From NCBI RefSeq assembly GCF_001444505.1, contig NZ_LNDJ01000107.1, forward strand, positions 1 through 64,000: a DNA stretch of 64,000 nt, read 5' to 3'. The DNA comes from Psychrobacter piscatorii (GTDB lineage: Bacteria; Pseudomonadota; Gammaproteobacteria; Pseudomonadales; Moraxellaceae). The notes under the pieces are model-generated. The model worked only from the letters and a program-made list of their open reading frames with translations. It had not been told where the DNA came from and did no database searches. Both the position numbers and the translations under genes were made by a program. Shown in pieces: positions 1 through 8,783 of this stretch; positions within the stretch are counted from its first letter, which is position 1, and each line of letters begins with the position of its first letter.

Positions 1-253
1 AGCATGAATTTTGTCCATTACACCGCAAATTATCAAGCGATACCGTCAGTAAATTATGATGAAAGCATCAAACCAATCCCCACTATGAGCCAAATTTATT
101 GGCCAATGCTGTTCAGTATGCGTACAGCTTTGTGTCATAATGCTATGATTAAAACTTTGATATTGGCCATTTTTGGGCTGCCTTTTTCGCTCTTTATTTA
201 TTACGATTTTTAATCGCACTTACACCGCTACACGCTCACAGGTGATCCACTCT

Positions 254-568
254 ATGTCTACTATACTTCGCTCATCAGAAACTGGGCATATCGCCTTATG
301 GAGACTTGCCAGTCGCCGCGCCATTATTACTTTAGTCATTGGCAGTGCGATGATGGTAGGGATGTCAGGCTGCGGGCAAAAAGGCGCTTTGTACTTACCA
401 AAGTCCAGTAGCCAAACGGTAGAGGGTAGCCCATCTGTACTAAATAGTACGAGCCATCCACAAGATGCCGCTTTTGCTGGTATTGATGATGATACCTATC
501 AAAAAAATGACTATCTAGATGAACAGCAAATACTGCCCGAGCCGAGTACAGATCCTAACGATTATTAA
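254..568 (+). CDS. lptM: LptM-like small lipoprotein
   Basis: This encodes a 104-residue lipoprotein. A basic N-terminus and hydrophobic stretch lead to a lipobox ending at Cys40, followed by GQKGALYLP. That CGxKGxLYxP signature is typical of the YifL/LptM family, which assists disulfide maturation and assembly of the LptD/LptE LPS translocon at the outer membrane. The rest is low-complexity, Ser/Asp-rich and probably disordered. An upstream in-frame start at 173 would add 27 residues without improving the signal peptide, so the ATG at 254 is preferred. It lies 46 bp upstream of lysA in the same direction, an arrangement common in gammaproteobacteria. Family assignment is by motif only. Confidence 0.75.
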   Translation: MSTILRSSETGHIALWRLASRRAIITLVIGSAMMVGMSGCGQKGALYLPKSSSQTVEGSPSVLNSTSHPQDAAFAGIDDDTYQKNDYLDEQQILPEPSTDPNDY

Positions 569-614
569 TGTTTATTCTTACCCTTGATACCCTGATTATA
601 TTAGAGATGTTTAT

Positions 615-1991
615 ATGAGTCATTCTGAACTACATGCTGACGTAACCGATTCTGCTACTGGCGAAACTGTCACTATCCAAACTGAGCACGGTCTATATGT
701 TGATCCTAAAGCGTTGAGCGCTCATCTGCCCGCGCTAAGCTATCGCGACGACGCGCTATATATGGAGCAGGTCAGTGTTGATGAGTTGGCAAAACAATAT
801 GGTACGCCATGCTATGTCTACTCAAAGCAGGCGATACTGGATGTTTATCAAGCCTATACCGATAGCTTCGCCAGTCTCGATCATCAGGTATGCTACGCGG
901 TAAAAGCAAACTCGAATCTTGCAGTGCTTGGAGTGCTTGTGCAGGCAGGTGCTGGGTTTGATATCGTCTCTCGTGGTGAGCTGATGCGTGTATTGGCTGC
1001 AGGTGGCGCCGCGTCGCGCGTTGTCTTCTCAGGTGTTGGCAAAACTTACGGCGATATCGAATACGCACTGACCCAAGGTATTGGTTGCTTTAACGTCGAG
1101 TCGATCAGTGAGCTGACCTTGATCAACGAGGTAGCGGCAGCACTGAATAAACGTGCGCCAATCTCATTACGCGTCAATCCAAATGTCGATGCCAAGACGC
1201 ATCCGTATATCTCAACAGGTCTTAAAGACAACAAGTTTGGTATTACCCACGAAGACGCCTTAGCGGTCTATCAGCAAGCGGCGGATTTATCGCATATTGA
1301 TATCGTTGGTATTGATTGTCACATTGGCTCGCAGTTGACGGAAGTCGCGCCGTTTGTCGCCGCACTAGATAAAGTCATTGAGCTGATACATAGCCTGCGC
1401 GATCATGGTATTGAGCTGCGTCATATTGATTTGGGTGGCGGTCTAGGCGTGCGTTATATTGATGAGACGCCCGTGTCTATCGATGAGTTTGCCGAGGCTT
1501 TATTACCAAAGCTGAGCGAGCTTGGTTTGACCGTATTCTTTGAGCCGGGTCGTAGTATCGTTGCCAATGCTGGTGTGCTATTGACGCAAGTCGATGTACT
1601 TAAGCCGACTGAGCATAAGAACTTTGCGATTGTCGATGCTGCGATGAATGACTTGATTCGTCCTGCTTTATATCAAGCTGAGATGGCCGTGATTCCAAGT
1701 ACCTTGCCGAGCGATGGTATTGATACAAATGGTACAAAGCCGTGGGACATTGTTGGCGCGATTTGTGAGACAGGGGATTTTTTAGCAAAAGATCGCTTAC
1801 TGTCATTAGAGGCAGGAGCTGTCTTGGCAGTGACGGGCGCAGGGGCTTATGGCTTTACCATGAGTAGTAATTACAACTCGCGTCCGCGTGCCAGCGAAGT
1901 GATGGTATCAGGCAATAACCATCAGCTCATCCGCAAACGTGAAACGGTTGAAGCATTGTATGCTGACGAAATACTGTGGCAGGATAAATAA
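615..1991 (+). CDS. lysA: Diaminopimelate decarboxylase
   Basis: This PLP enzyme converts meso-diaminopimelate to L-lysine and CO2, the last step of lysine synthesis, in the cytoplasm. The 458-residue product has the fold-type III alanine racemase-like barrel. The PLP lysine lies in CYAVKANSN (Lys97). Further motifs are HIGSQ, the glycine-rich DLGGGLGVRY, the EPGRS phosphate-binding segment and GAICETGDFLA, which carries the conserved Cys. It is about 40 residues longer than usual because of an N-terminal extension before residue 45. A strong terminator follows at 2037. The substrate is made by DapF, encoded just downstream. Confidence 0.96.
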   Translation: MSHSELHADVTDSATGETVTIQTEHGLYVDPKALSAHLPALSYRDDALYMEQVSVDELAKQYGTPCYVYSKQAILDVYQAYTDSFASLDHQVCYAVKANSNLAVLGVLVQAGAGFDIVSRGELMRVLAAGGAASRVVFSGVGKTYGDIEYALTQGIGCFNVESISELTLINEVAAALNKRAPISLRVNPNVDAKTHPYISTGLKDNKFGITHEDALAVYQQAADLSHIDIVGIDCHIGSQLTEVAPFVAALDKVIELIHSLRDHGIELRHIDLGGGLGVRYIDETPVSIDEFAEALLPKLSELGLTVFFEPGRSIVANAGVLLTQVDVLKPTEHKNFAIVDAAMNDLIRPALYQAEMAVIPSTLPSDGIDTNGTKPWDIVGAICETGDFLAKDRLLSLEAGAVLAVTGAGAYGFTMSSNYNSRPRASEVMVSGNNHQLIRKRETVEALYADEILWQDK

Positions 1992-2036
1992 AGCCGCCAA
2001 CCCGCCAGCACTGACACTGTTTTTGCATAATAAATA

Positions 2037-2068
2037 AAACCCACCGAGATAATAACGGTGGGTTTTTT
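2037..2068 (+). terminator. Rho-independent terminator after lysA
   Basis: The arms AAAACCCACCG and CGGTGGGTTTT pair perfectly around an ATAATAA-type loop and are followed by T residues. It sits 45 bp after the lysA stop, so dapF must have its own promoter between here and 2205. Confidence 0.85.
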
Positions 2069-2204
2069 ATGGCAAACTCGAATGGGGTATATCGAGTTTG
2101 AGGTATAACGATAAGTTAGTATTTGATAGCGGTGATAATTATGATTGTATCTGACAGCGTGCTAATATAAGCCATACATAAAAATAGGATAGGACATCAA
2201 AGAT

Positions 2205-3092
2205 ATGCTAATAGAATTTACTAAAATGCATGGGCTGGGCAATGATTTTATGGTTATCGATTTGGTGACCCAGCGCTTAGATTTGACCAAGGAGTTGGTA
2301 GAGTTATTGGGAGATCGCCACCTAGGTATTGGCTTTGATCAACTGCTTGTGGTCGAGCCACCGATGCGCCCCGATGTTGATTTTAGTTACCGTATTTTTA
2401 ACACGGATGGCACCGAGGTGGAGCAATGCGGCAATGGTGCGCGCTGTTTCGCTCGTTTTGTGCAAGCACGTAAACTGTCATTTAAGCAGCGTCTACGGGT
2501 TGAGACGGCGAGCGGCATTATCTCTTTGACCACTGATCGGTTTGGTTGGGTAGAGGTTGATATGGGTAAGCCCAAGTTTGAGCCAAATGAGATTCCCTTT
2601 AGCCCAAGAGCCACGACCAAAATCCAAAACACTTATCACCTCGATGTCAATGGCACACCTGTACAGCTATATGTCGCCAATATGGGCAACCCACATGCCG
2701 TTATCAAAGTTGATGACGTTCTGGACGCTGAGGTCGAGACGTTAGGCAAAGCCATTGAGTCCCATCCAGCGTTCCCAGATCGCGTCAACGTGGGCTTTAT
2801 GCAAGTGATGAACCAGCGTCATATTCGTCTGCGTGTGTATGAGCGCGGCGTGGGCGAGACGCAAGCTTGCGGCACGGGCGCCTGTGCAGCAGTTGCAGTC
2901 GGTATAAGAGAGGGCTGGCTCGATGAAGGCGAAGAAGTGCGCGCGCAGCTCTATGGTGGCAGCATGATCATCAAGTGGCAGCCTGGCTATTCAGTTATGA
3001 TGACAGGTCCGACTGCTTTTGTTTATGAAGGAGTCTTTAGTCCGGATGGTTTGATGGCGCAAGCAGGTATTAAACCAAGTTCTGAAGGCTGA
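2205..3092 (+). CDS. dapF: Diaminopimelate epimerase
   Basis: DapF is a PLP-independent epimerase that interconverts LL- and meso-diaminopimelate, supplying both lysine and peptidoglycan synthesis. Both catalytic cysteines are visible: Cys75 in EQCGNGARC and Cys222 in ETQACGTGAC. The FTKMHGLGNDF start and the FNTDG motif are also typical. The product is 295 residues, slightly over the usual 275 because of a short C-terminal tail after the normal end. Transcription is separated from lysA by a terminator, and xerC follows 31 bp later, probably in the same transcript. The DUF484 gene that often lies between dapF and xerC in other gammaproteobacteria is absent. Confidence 0.96.
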   Translation: MLIEFTKMHGLGNDFMVIDLVTQRLDLTKELVELLGDRHLGIGFDQLLVVEPPMRPDVDFSYRIFNTDGTEVEQCGNGARCFARFVQARKLSFKQRLRVETASGIISLTTDRFGWVEVDMGKPKFEPNEIPFSPRATTKIQNTYHLDVNGTPVQLYVANMGNPHAVIKVDDVLDAEVETLGKAIESHPAFPDRVNVGFMQVMNQRHIRLRVYERGVGETQACGTGACAAVAVGIREGWLDEGEEVRAQLYGGSMIIKWQPGYSVMMTGPTAFVYEGVFSPDGLMAQAGIKPSSEG

Positions 3093-3123
3093 TATCTGTC
3101 GTTAGAAAAATGATATCAATAAC

Positions 3124-4164
3124 ATGGGTGCTTCTGATATGGTTATGTCCACTCATCAAGACGGTCAGACAACGCAAACGGCACCTTGGCTATCAGCTGA
3201 GTTGGCGGCGAATATAGAGTCAGATGCCGCGCTACGAGCGTTATTAGCACCTGTCCATCGTTGGCTCAATACGCTGTCCGTGCGTAATCACTCACCAAAT
3301 ACGCTGACCGCTTATTTTGCTGGCTTAAACCAACTGGCACTATTCTTACGCGGTAAGCGTCTGACGTGGACGCGTTGTGATAAGCGCCAACTGGCTCAGC
3401 ATATTAGTCAGCGTCTCGATGAAGACAAGCTTGCGCTTGCTAGCGTTCAGCAAGAGCTGTCAGCGATTCGGCATTTTTATGGTTGGCTCATAGAGGAGGA
3501 TTTGGCACGTATCAATCCAACGACTGGCTATCAGCTCAAGCGTAGCCCTAGACCATTACCCTCTATCGCTGATGTGGATTTATTGACGCAGTTACTCGAT
3601 CAACAAATCCCTGATACGTCAGAGCAAGCGCGCCTGTGGCTGCGTGATAAAGCCATGTTTGAGCTGCTCTATAGTAGTGGTCTACGTGTTGGCGAGTTGG
3701 TCGCACTCGATATGGCTGATGTGGACTTGTCTGATTTACGGGTGCGAGTCACTGGTAAGGGTAATAAAACTCGCTTAGTACCATTAGGTGCAAAGGCAGC
3801 AGAGGCGATAACACGCTATCTACCGCATCGCAATCTATGGGTCGAACAGATGGACAGCGCCTTGTTCATTAGCGAAAAACTCGGCACCAGACTATCGACG
3901 CGAGCAGTACAGCAGCGTCTAAAAGTTGCGGCGACTCGCGCAGGTATTGCGCAAAACATGTATCCACATCTACTGCGTCATTGCTTTGCCTCACACATGC
4001 TGTCAGGTAGTGGTGACTTGCGTGCCGTGCAGGAGATGTTAGGACATAGCGATATCAGTACCACGCAAATTTACACCCACGTTGATTTTGCCAAATTAAC
4101 ACAAGTCTATGATCGCGCCCATCCACGAGCCACCCACACTCAAAATGATGAAAATCCTACCTAA
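3124..4164 (+). CDS. xerC: Tyrosine recombinase XerC
   Basis: XerC acts with XerD at the dif site to resolve chromosome dimers before division. The 346-residue product has an N-terminal SAM-like core-binding domain (about 40-130) and a C-terminal catalytic domain. The full catalytic set is present: Arg188 (SGLRVGEL), Lys212 (GKGNKTR), His282 and Arg285 (HLLRH), His308 (LGHSD) and the nucleophile Tyr317 (QIYTH). The first 35 residues exceed the usual XerC start, so ATGs at 3139 or 3145 are also possible. The dapF neighbourhood supports XerC over XerD. Confidence 0.93.
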   Translation: MGASDMVMSTHQDGQTTQTAPWLSAELAANIESDAALRALLAPVHRWLNTLSVRNHSPNTLTAYFAGLNQLALFLRGKRLTWTRCDKRQLAQHISQRLDEDKLALASVQQELSAIRHFYGWLIEEDLARINPTTGYQLKRSPRPLPSIADVDLLTQLLDQQIPDTSEQARLWLRDKAMFELLYSSGLRVGELVALDMADVDLSDLRVRVTGKGNKTRLVPLGAKAAEAITRYLPHRNLWVEQMDSALFISEKLGTRLSTRAVQQRLKVAATRAGIAQNMYPHLLRHCFASHMLSGSGDLRAVQEMLGHSDISTTQIYTHVDFAKLTQVYDRAHPRATHTQNDENPT

Positions 4165-4211
4165 TTAAGTAATCTATGGTTTAAGCAATCTACGGTTTAA
4201 GTAATCTACGG
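4165..4211. repeat. Three tandem copies of a 16-bp unit
   Basis: The unit TTTAAGTAATCTACGG is repeated three times with one or two changes per copy (4165-4179, 4180-4195, 4196-4211). It begins directly after the xerC stop codon and ends 11 bp before the stop of the convergent nitrilase gene. It is not a hairpin and no function is evident. Confidence 0.8.
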
Positions 4212-4222
4212 GACTTCCTAAA

Positions 4223-5122
4223 CTACGCCAAACGATGGCAATCAAAGATAGGTAATTTCTGTCGACCTTGCACTTGAGCTTGCTTGTCTAATGATGCCAT
4301 GACGATGGCGTATCCTTTATCTATGTCAGATGTCGTAGACAGATTTAGCTCACTGCTATCATGGCTCGCAATAACGCTGCCATCAAAAGCAGTAATGGTA
4401 GTATGTCCCCACGTCTGGCGAGTATTGCCATCTTTATATGCATGATCGCCGCCCTGTGCTGCCCCGATCACCATACACTGACTGTCCAAAGCACGTGCCT
4501 GTAACAATAGCGACCAATGCGCTTGTCCAGTCAGATAAGTAAAAGCAGACGGTGCACTTAATATATCAGCACCTGCTTGACGTAAGCGCTGCGCTAGAGC
4601 AGGAAAGCGCAAATCAAAACAGACCATCATACCCAACTGATAGACAGCGTCGCCGGACTCAAGAGGCGCAACCACGGTCTGCGTGCCCGGCTCAAACGTC
4701 GCCGCTTCATTGTAGCTGCCTTGCTTGTCGGCTACGGTCGCGGTGAACAGATGAATTTTATCGTATCGTGCCACTCGCGACCCGTCTGGCGCAAACAATT
4801 GACTGACTTGGCGCAGCCGACCATCAGGAACGACCATGCCATCAGGCCGATAAGGGCAAGGCAGTGAGCCTGCCAGTAGATATATATTATGAGTGCGGGC
4901 ATACTCTGCCATCGTCGCTGATAGCGCGTCAAAACGCTCTGCAGTCGCAAACTGCTGACCCATGCTACAGCAGTTTTCAGGTACGACAACGAGTTCAGCA
5001 CCTTGCGATTTGGCATCAATGATCGCCGCTTTTATATTCGCTAAATTGCTATCGATGTCTTGCTGGCTGTTCATTTGAATGGCAGCTGTGCTAAATTGAG
5101 AGGGCATTGTTGTGTCAGTCAT
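4223..5122 (-). CDS. Nitrilase-superfamily amidohydrolase
   Basis: This is a carbon-nitrogen hydrolase of the Nit1/Nit2 or omega-amidase type, probably cytoplasmic. The Glu-Lys-Cys triad is visible: Glu in VVVPENCC, Lys in ARYDKIHLF and Cys in MMVCFDLRFP. About 299 residues is a normal length. A plausible role is repair hydrolysis of deaminated glutathione, because the CFDLRFP signature is typical of that clade, but the substrate cannot be proved from sequence. The ATG at 5122 is chosen because CGGAG lies just upstream of it. An ATG at 5164 is in frame but has no ribosome-binding site. The gene is convergent with xerC and divergent from rpoN. Confidence 0.85.
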   Translation of the reverse strand: MTDTTMPSQFSTAAIQMNSQQDIDSNLANIKAAIIDAKSQGAELVVVPENCCSMGQQFATAERFDALSATMAEYARTHNIYLLAGSLPCPYRPDGMVVPDGRLRQVSQLFAPDGSRVARYDKIHLFTATVADKQGSYNEAATFEPGTQTVVAPLESGDAVYQLGMMVCFDLRFPALAQRLRQAGADILSAPSAFTYLTGQAHWSLLLQARALDSQCMVIGAAQGGDHAYKDGNTRQTWGHTTITAFDGSVIASHDSSELNLSTTSDIDKGYAIVMASLDKQAQVQGRQKLPIFDCHRLA

Positions 5123-5420
5123 GACAATATTCTCCGTGACGGGTAAGTCTTGATGGCTGCTCATGACAATTTTTTATGACGTTTTTTATTATAAAATGTT
5201 GATGACGCTGAACAAACCATTCATAGTTATCGGTTGGTTATTAAGGCAAACATGCTAAATTTGTATCACAAACATACCAATCGTATCTGGATAGGATATA
5301 AATTAACGTAGCAAAATTGTGATAAAAAATGCTATCGTCATGTCCTGTTAAGGTGACATCATCGCCTTAATTGGCAAAATAAATACAATATGACCAAGAC
5401 TGGAGTGTAATAAGCCGCCC

Positions 5421-7067
5421 ATGAGTATGTCATTCGGATTGGCGAGCACGCTAAGCACCTCACAAAAACTGACACCGCAAATGCAGCAAGCCATTAAATT
5501 GCTGCAGCTCTCTAGTCTTGAGCTCGCACAAGAGGTTCAAGCCAAACTGGATAGTAATCCGCTGCTTGAACGTATCGAAGAGGATGATGACGAGTACGAG
5601 AATAACCGTGACGATAGAGCAGATGAGCTAAGCGAGTCATTAACACTTGATAGCTGGAATCAAAGCAGCAGTGACGCATCTAGCGCAGGATCTGATAACC
5701 ATACAGACTATGGTGACGATAGCACTGACAGCTGGGAGAAACTGCAGCAATCTAGTATTGATGATGGAGCGATGGATAGTGATAGCAGTTTTGAGACGGA
5801 TAGCTTCGATGCTAGCAGTTTTGATAAAGAGAATTACGCTTCGACATCAACAGGCGCAGGTAATAATAGAGGCGATGAGGATTTTGATAGTTATCAGGGC
5901 GGTACTTCGTCGACTATCCAAGATCACGTACGTTGGCAGCTCAACTTTAAGCGCCTATCAGAAGCGGACACATTGATTGCAGAGTATTTGATGGACTCTA
6001 TGGATGACATGGGATTCATACGAATTGATATCGATGAGCTGCTACAGAGCTTTGATACCATGGCCAACTTTTATCAGTGGGATGAACGTGTCGAGTACGA
6101 CGAGGTCATGGCCGTATTGCGTATGATCCAATCTTGCGATCCGATTGGCGTTGGCGCACGTCATTTGAGTGAGTGCCTAGCGATTCAGTTATCCAAGCTA
6201 GACGCCAATACTGCATATCTCAAAGAAGCAAAAGCGCTGCTAACAGCCGGCGAGCATTTAGTCAGTAACAATATCAAAGCGCTTACTGAACGGACAGGCC
6301 TTGCCCCTGAGAACATCACCCCTGCGCTTAACTTACTGCGTACCTTAAACCCTTCACCCGGATTACTCTTTCAGATCAACCAGCCTGATTATACCCAGCA
6401 GCCCGACAGTTACGACATTCCAGATGTATTAGTCACACCCATTAGGAGTCGTAAAGCCACTGCCAATGCTGAGGCATTAGAAGACGGTTGGCATGTACGC
6501 CTCAATCCTGACACCTTGCCGAAGCTGCGAGTAAACCAAGAATATGCCAATTTAGTCAAACGCGGTGATGACAGTCCGGACAACCAATATCTACGTGAAA
6601 ACCTTACTGATGCGCGCCTCTTTATCCGCAGTATCGAAGAGCGCAACCAAAACCTATTAAAAGTAGCAACCAGTATTGTGCGTTATCAGCAGGAGTTTTT
6701 GCAGCACGGTGCGACGGCCATGCAACCACTTATTCTAAAGGCAATCGCAGAAGAAGTAAATCTACACGAGTCCACCGTTTCACGTCTCACTACCAGTAAG
6801 ACGATTTTGACACCGCAAGGACTATTTTCACTAAAGCACTTTTTTTCTTCTCACGTCAGCAGTTCGGATGGCGATATCTCATCAACGGCCATCAGTGCCA
6901 TGATTAAAAAGCTAATCGCTGATGAAGATCCTAAAAAACCGCTCTCGGATAGCCGTATTCAAAAAGAATTATTGGCAGACGGTATCGATATTGCCAGAAG
7001 AACTGTTGCCAAATATCGTGAAGCCATGAATATAGGTTCATCCACTCAGCGCAAACAGAAGTATTAA
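5421..7067 (+). CDS. rpoN: RNA polymerase sigma-54 factor
   Basis: RpoN directs RNA polymerase to -24/-12 promoters that need AAA+ activators. In the 548-residue product, the Gln/Leu-rich region I is at the N-terminus (LTPQMQQAIKLLQLSS), followed by the core-binding domain from about residue 175. An HTH (about 445-470, EEVNLHESTVSRL) follows, and the RpoN box ARRTVAKYRE is near the C-terminus. Region II (about 50-165) is an unusually long Asp/Ser-rich stretch. hpf is the next gene in the same direction, as in E. coli. Three candidate targets of this factor lie in the same window upstream of pilin genes (52771, 61439, 62055). Confidence 0.96.
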   Translation: MSMSFGLASTLSTSQKLTPQMQQAIKLLQLSSLELAQEVQAKLDSNPLLERIEEDDDEYENNRDDRADELSESLTLDSWNQSSSDASSAGSDNHTDYGDDSTDSWEKLQQSSIDDGAMDSDSSFETDSFDASSFDKENYASTSTGAGNNRGDEDFDSYQGGTSSTIQDHVRWQLNFKRLSEADTLIAEYLMDSMDDMGFIRIDIDELLQSFDTMANFYQWDERVEYDEVMAVLRMIQSCDPIGVGARHLSECLAIQLSKLDANTAYLKEAKALLTAGEHLVSNNIKALTERTGLAPENITPALNLLRTLNPSPGLLFQINQPDYTQQPDSYDIPDVLVTPIRSRKATANAEALEDGWHVRLNPDTLPKLRVNQEYANLVKRGDDSPDNQYLRENLTDARLFIRSIEERNQNLLKVATSIVRYQQEFLQHGATAMQPLILKAIAEEVNLHESTVSRLTTSKTILTPQGLFSLKHFFSSHVSSSDGDISSTAISAMIKKLIADEDPKKPLSDSRIQKELLADGIDIARRTVAKYREAMNIGSSTQRKQKY

Positions 7068-7426
7068 TCGTTTAAATACAGCCATCTATAAATACATTGA
7101 GTAATTATTAATATTTCTGTGGCAAGATATAAAAAATAAAATTTTTTGATTATATAGAAACATGATAGAAACAACAGGTATTGTTACACTTAATTACAAT
7201 TTAACGTCTTGCTACTATCTCTCTTTCATGACAAATTAGAGTCATACCAACAACGAAATCTAAGTGCCAATCTATAGTATTTACTTATAATGAATAAAGG
7301 AGACGATAAAAGGATACGTCGAAATCTTACTAGAGGCATTAGATAAGTTATTGGTAAGGCAGGATGATAAGAGCAGGAATGCGACTTCATCTGTTGAATG
7401 TAAGTTACAAATACAAGGACAATAAT
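7068..7426. other. Intergenic region rpoN-hpf
   Basis: This is 359 bp of A/T-rich DNA with no convincing gene. An in-frame extension of hpf back to 7364 exists but carries no HPF homology. I see no clear terminator for rpoN, so partial read-through into hpf is possible. Confidence 0.5.
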
Positions 7427-7807
7427 ATGAATGTTTCTATCAGTGGTCACCATATCAGTGTTACCGAAGCTATGGACACAGCAGTTCGTGAAAAGCTTGA
7501 AAAAGTAGAGCGACACTTTGATCAGATACAGAGTATTAAAGTGATATTATCGTTAGACAATAGCGGCGCAAGTGATGGCGGTAAAAAAAGCCATAAAGCT
7601 GAAGCAATTATGCGCGTCTCAGGTCAAGAAATGTTTGTCCAAGCCTTAGAAGATGATATGTATAAAGCCATTAATGAGATGGCAGACAAACTTGATAGAC
7701 AAGTACGCAAGTACAAAACTCGTCAAGAGCGTAAAAAGACGCAGGGTGCTGGGCGTGAAGACCGCTATCAAGACACCGCGCCTGCTGAAGCTGTACCAGC
7801 AGCTTAA
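7427..7807 (+). CDS. hpf: Ribosome hibernation promoting factor (short form)
   Basis: This small protein binds the 30S decoding region in stationary phase and promotes inactive ribosome dimers. The 126-residue product begins MNVSISGHHISVTEAM and has the beta-alpha-beta-beta-beta-alpha pattern with the conserved KLEKVERHF helix. A basic C-terminal helix (KYKTRQERKK) is followed by a short Ala/Pro tail. The long-form dimerisation domain is absent. The start at 7427 is preferred over 7364 because the family homology begins exactly there and AAGGAC lies upstream. A strong terminator follows at 7925. Confidence 0.9.
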   Translation: MNVSISGHHISVTEAMDTAVREKLEKVERHFDQIQSIKVILSLDNSGASDGGKKSHKAEAIMRVSGQEMFVQALEDDMYKAINEMADKLDRQVRKYKTRQERKKTQGAGREDRYQDTAPAEAVPAA

Positions 7808-7924
7808 TCATACGTTTAATTGACGTTGATTAAGTGGGCAATCAAATCATCAAGAGCGTCTGAACAAGCTAAAAAATAAGAAATTTGACAAACAGCTATT
7901 TCATTCATTGGTGATCTATAAAAG

Positions 7925-7965
7925 AAAAAAGACCTCGAACGTTTGACACGTTGAGGTCTTTTTTA
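7925..7965. terminator. Bidirectional terminator downstream of hpf
   Basis: AAAAAAGACCTC pairs with GAGGTCTTTTTT around a short loop containing a second small stem (AACG/CGTT). It has T-runs on both strands, so it can end hpf on the plus strand and thiS on the minus strand. Confidence 0.9.
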
Positions 7966-8035
7966 GTACGTCTCTAATGATGCGGTTAAGACTTGATAAT
8001 TAATAAAAACTAATGACAGACTGAAATATAAAAAA

Positions 8036-8236
8036 TTATCCTCCGCCCACAGCCTGTACGACTTCTATATTCATACCTTCTACAATACGCAATTGAGCCA
8101 GCTCACTCTTTGGTGTTAGCTCACCATCTACTTCAACGGCATAGCGTCCTTGACTGAGTCCAAGTTCATTGATGACTAATTGCACTGTCTGATGAGTGGT
8201 TTGTAAGTTTTTACCATTAACACTAATGGTGCTCAT
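8036..8236 (-). CDS. thiS: Thiamine biosynthesis sulfur carrier ThiS
   Basis: ThiS is a ubiquitin-like sulfur carrier. Its C-terminal Gly-Gly is adenylated and thiocarboxylated, and it then donates sulfur to ThiG for thiazole formation. The 66-residue product starts MSTISVNGK and ends AVGGG, both family signatures. AAGGAGG lies at the right distance from the ATG. Its partner thiG is not next to it but 24 kb away at 32017. No TPP riboswitch signature is seen upstream. Confidence 0.9.
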   Translation of the reverse strand: MSTISVNGKNLQTTHQTVQLVINELGLSQGRYAVEVDGELTPKSELAQLRIVEGMNIEVVQAVGGG

Positions 8237-8384
8237 ATAAAATCCTCCTTAATAATTTGAGATTCCTTGTAGTAATGGTCCTATAAGTATTAGTCGCAAT
8301 ATAGATGCTTTTAATCTTATAGGCGACTATTTGTATCTATACTCATAATATCAATCAATCTTCGGCAGGTATGAGTAGAATGGA

Positions 8385-8759
8385 TTAATCCATTGAGTTC
8401 TCAAGTCGAAATGTAGAGATAGCAAGCCATAACCAACCTGCAATCATAAGAACCCCGCCAATGGGCGTAATCGCGCCAAACCAGCGCGGTGCTCCAAGCG
8501 TCATGGCATATAGACTACCGGCAAATATAATAATACCGATTTGCAATAACCAAGCCGTAGCTTGAGTGGTATATTTTAAGCGTATCAGTAAGCCCACAAC
8601 TAATAGGCCCAGCGCATGTATGAACAAATACAGCGTCGCGGTATGCCACCATTCAAGCTGTTGTGCGCTGACAATATTCTCCAAACCATGAGCACCAAAT
8701 GCACCCAAAGCGACAGCAATAGCCATATTAATCGCGGCAATACCGATCCAATTTAGCAT
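8385..8759 (-). CDS. DUF423 family membrane protein
   Basis: This is a 124-residue inner-membrane protein with four predicted hydrophobic segments. It has the DUF423 (YgdD-like) signatures near the N-terminus (GAFGAHGLE) and centre (GSLYAMTLG, ITPIGG). The function of the family is unknown. It is the gene after rpoH, only 24 bp downstream, and is likely co-transcribed with it. Confidence 0.85.
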   Translation of the reverse strand: MLNWIGIAAINMAIAVALGAFGAHGLENIVSAQQLEWWHTATLYLFIHALGLLVVGLLIRLKYTTQATAWLLQIGIIIFAGSLYAMTLGAPRWFGAITPIGGVLMIAGWLWLAISTFRLENSMD

Positions 8760-8783
8760 GGCAAAACTCGTATTTTTTTAGAG

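Noticed and set aside
1-213. Short plus-strand open frame at the left edge (4-213), and a minus-strand ATG near 16-18 that would run off the edge.
   Set aside because: The plus frame has no ribosome-binding site or family and overlaps the region before lptM. The minus frame has fewer than 6 codons in the window, so nothing can be said.
772-1068. Minus-strand open frame inside lysA.
   Set aside because: It is antisense to a strongly conserved gene, is rich in His/Arg by composition and has no family.
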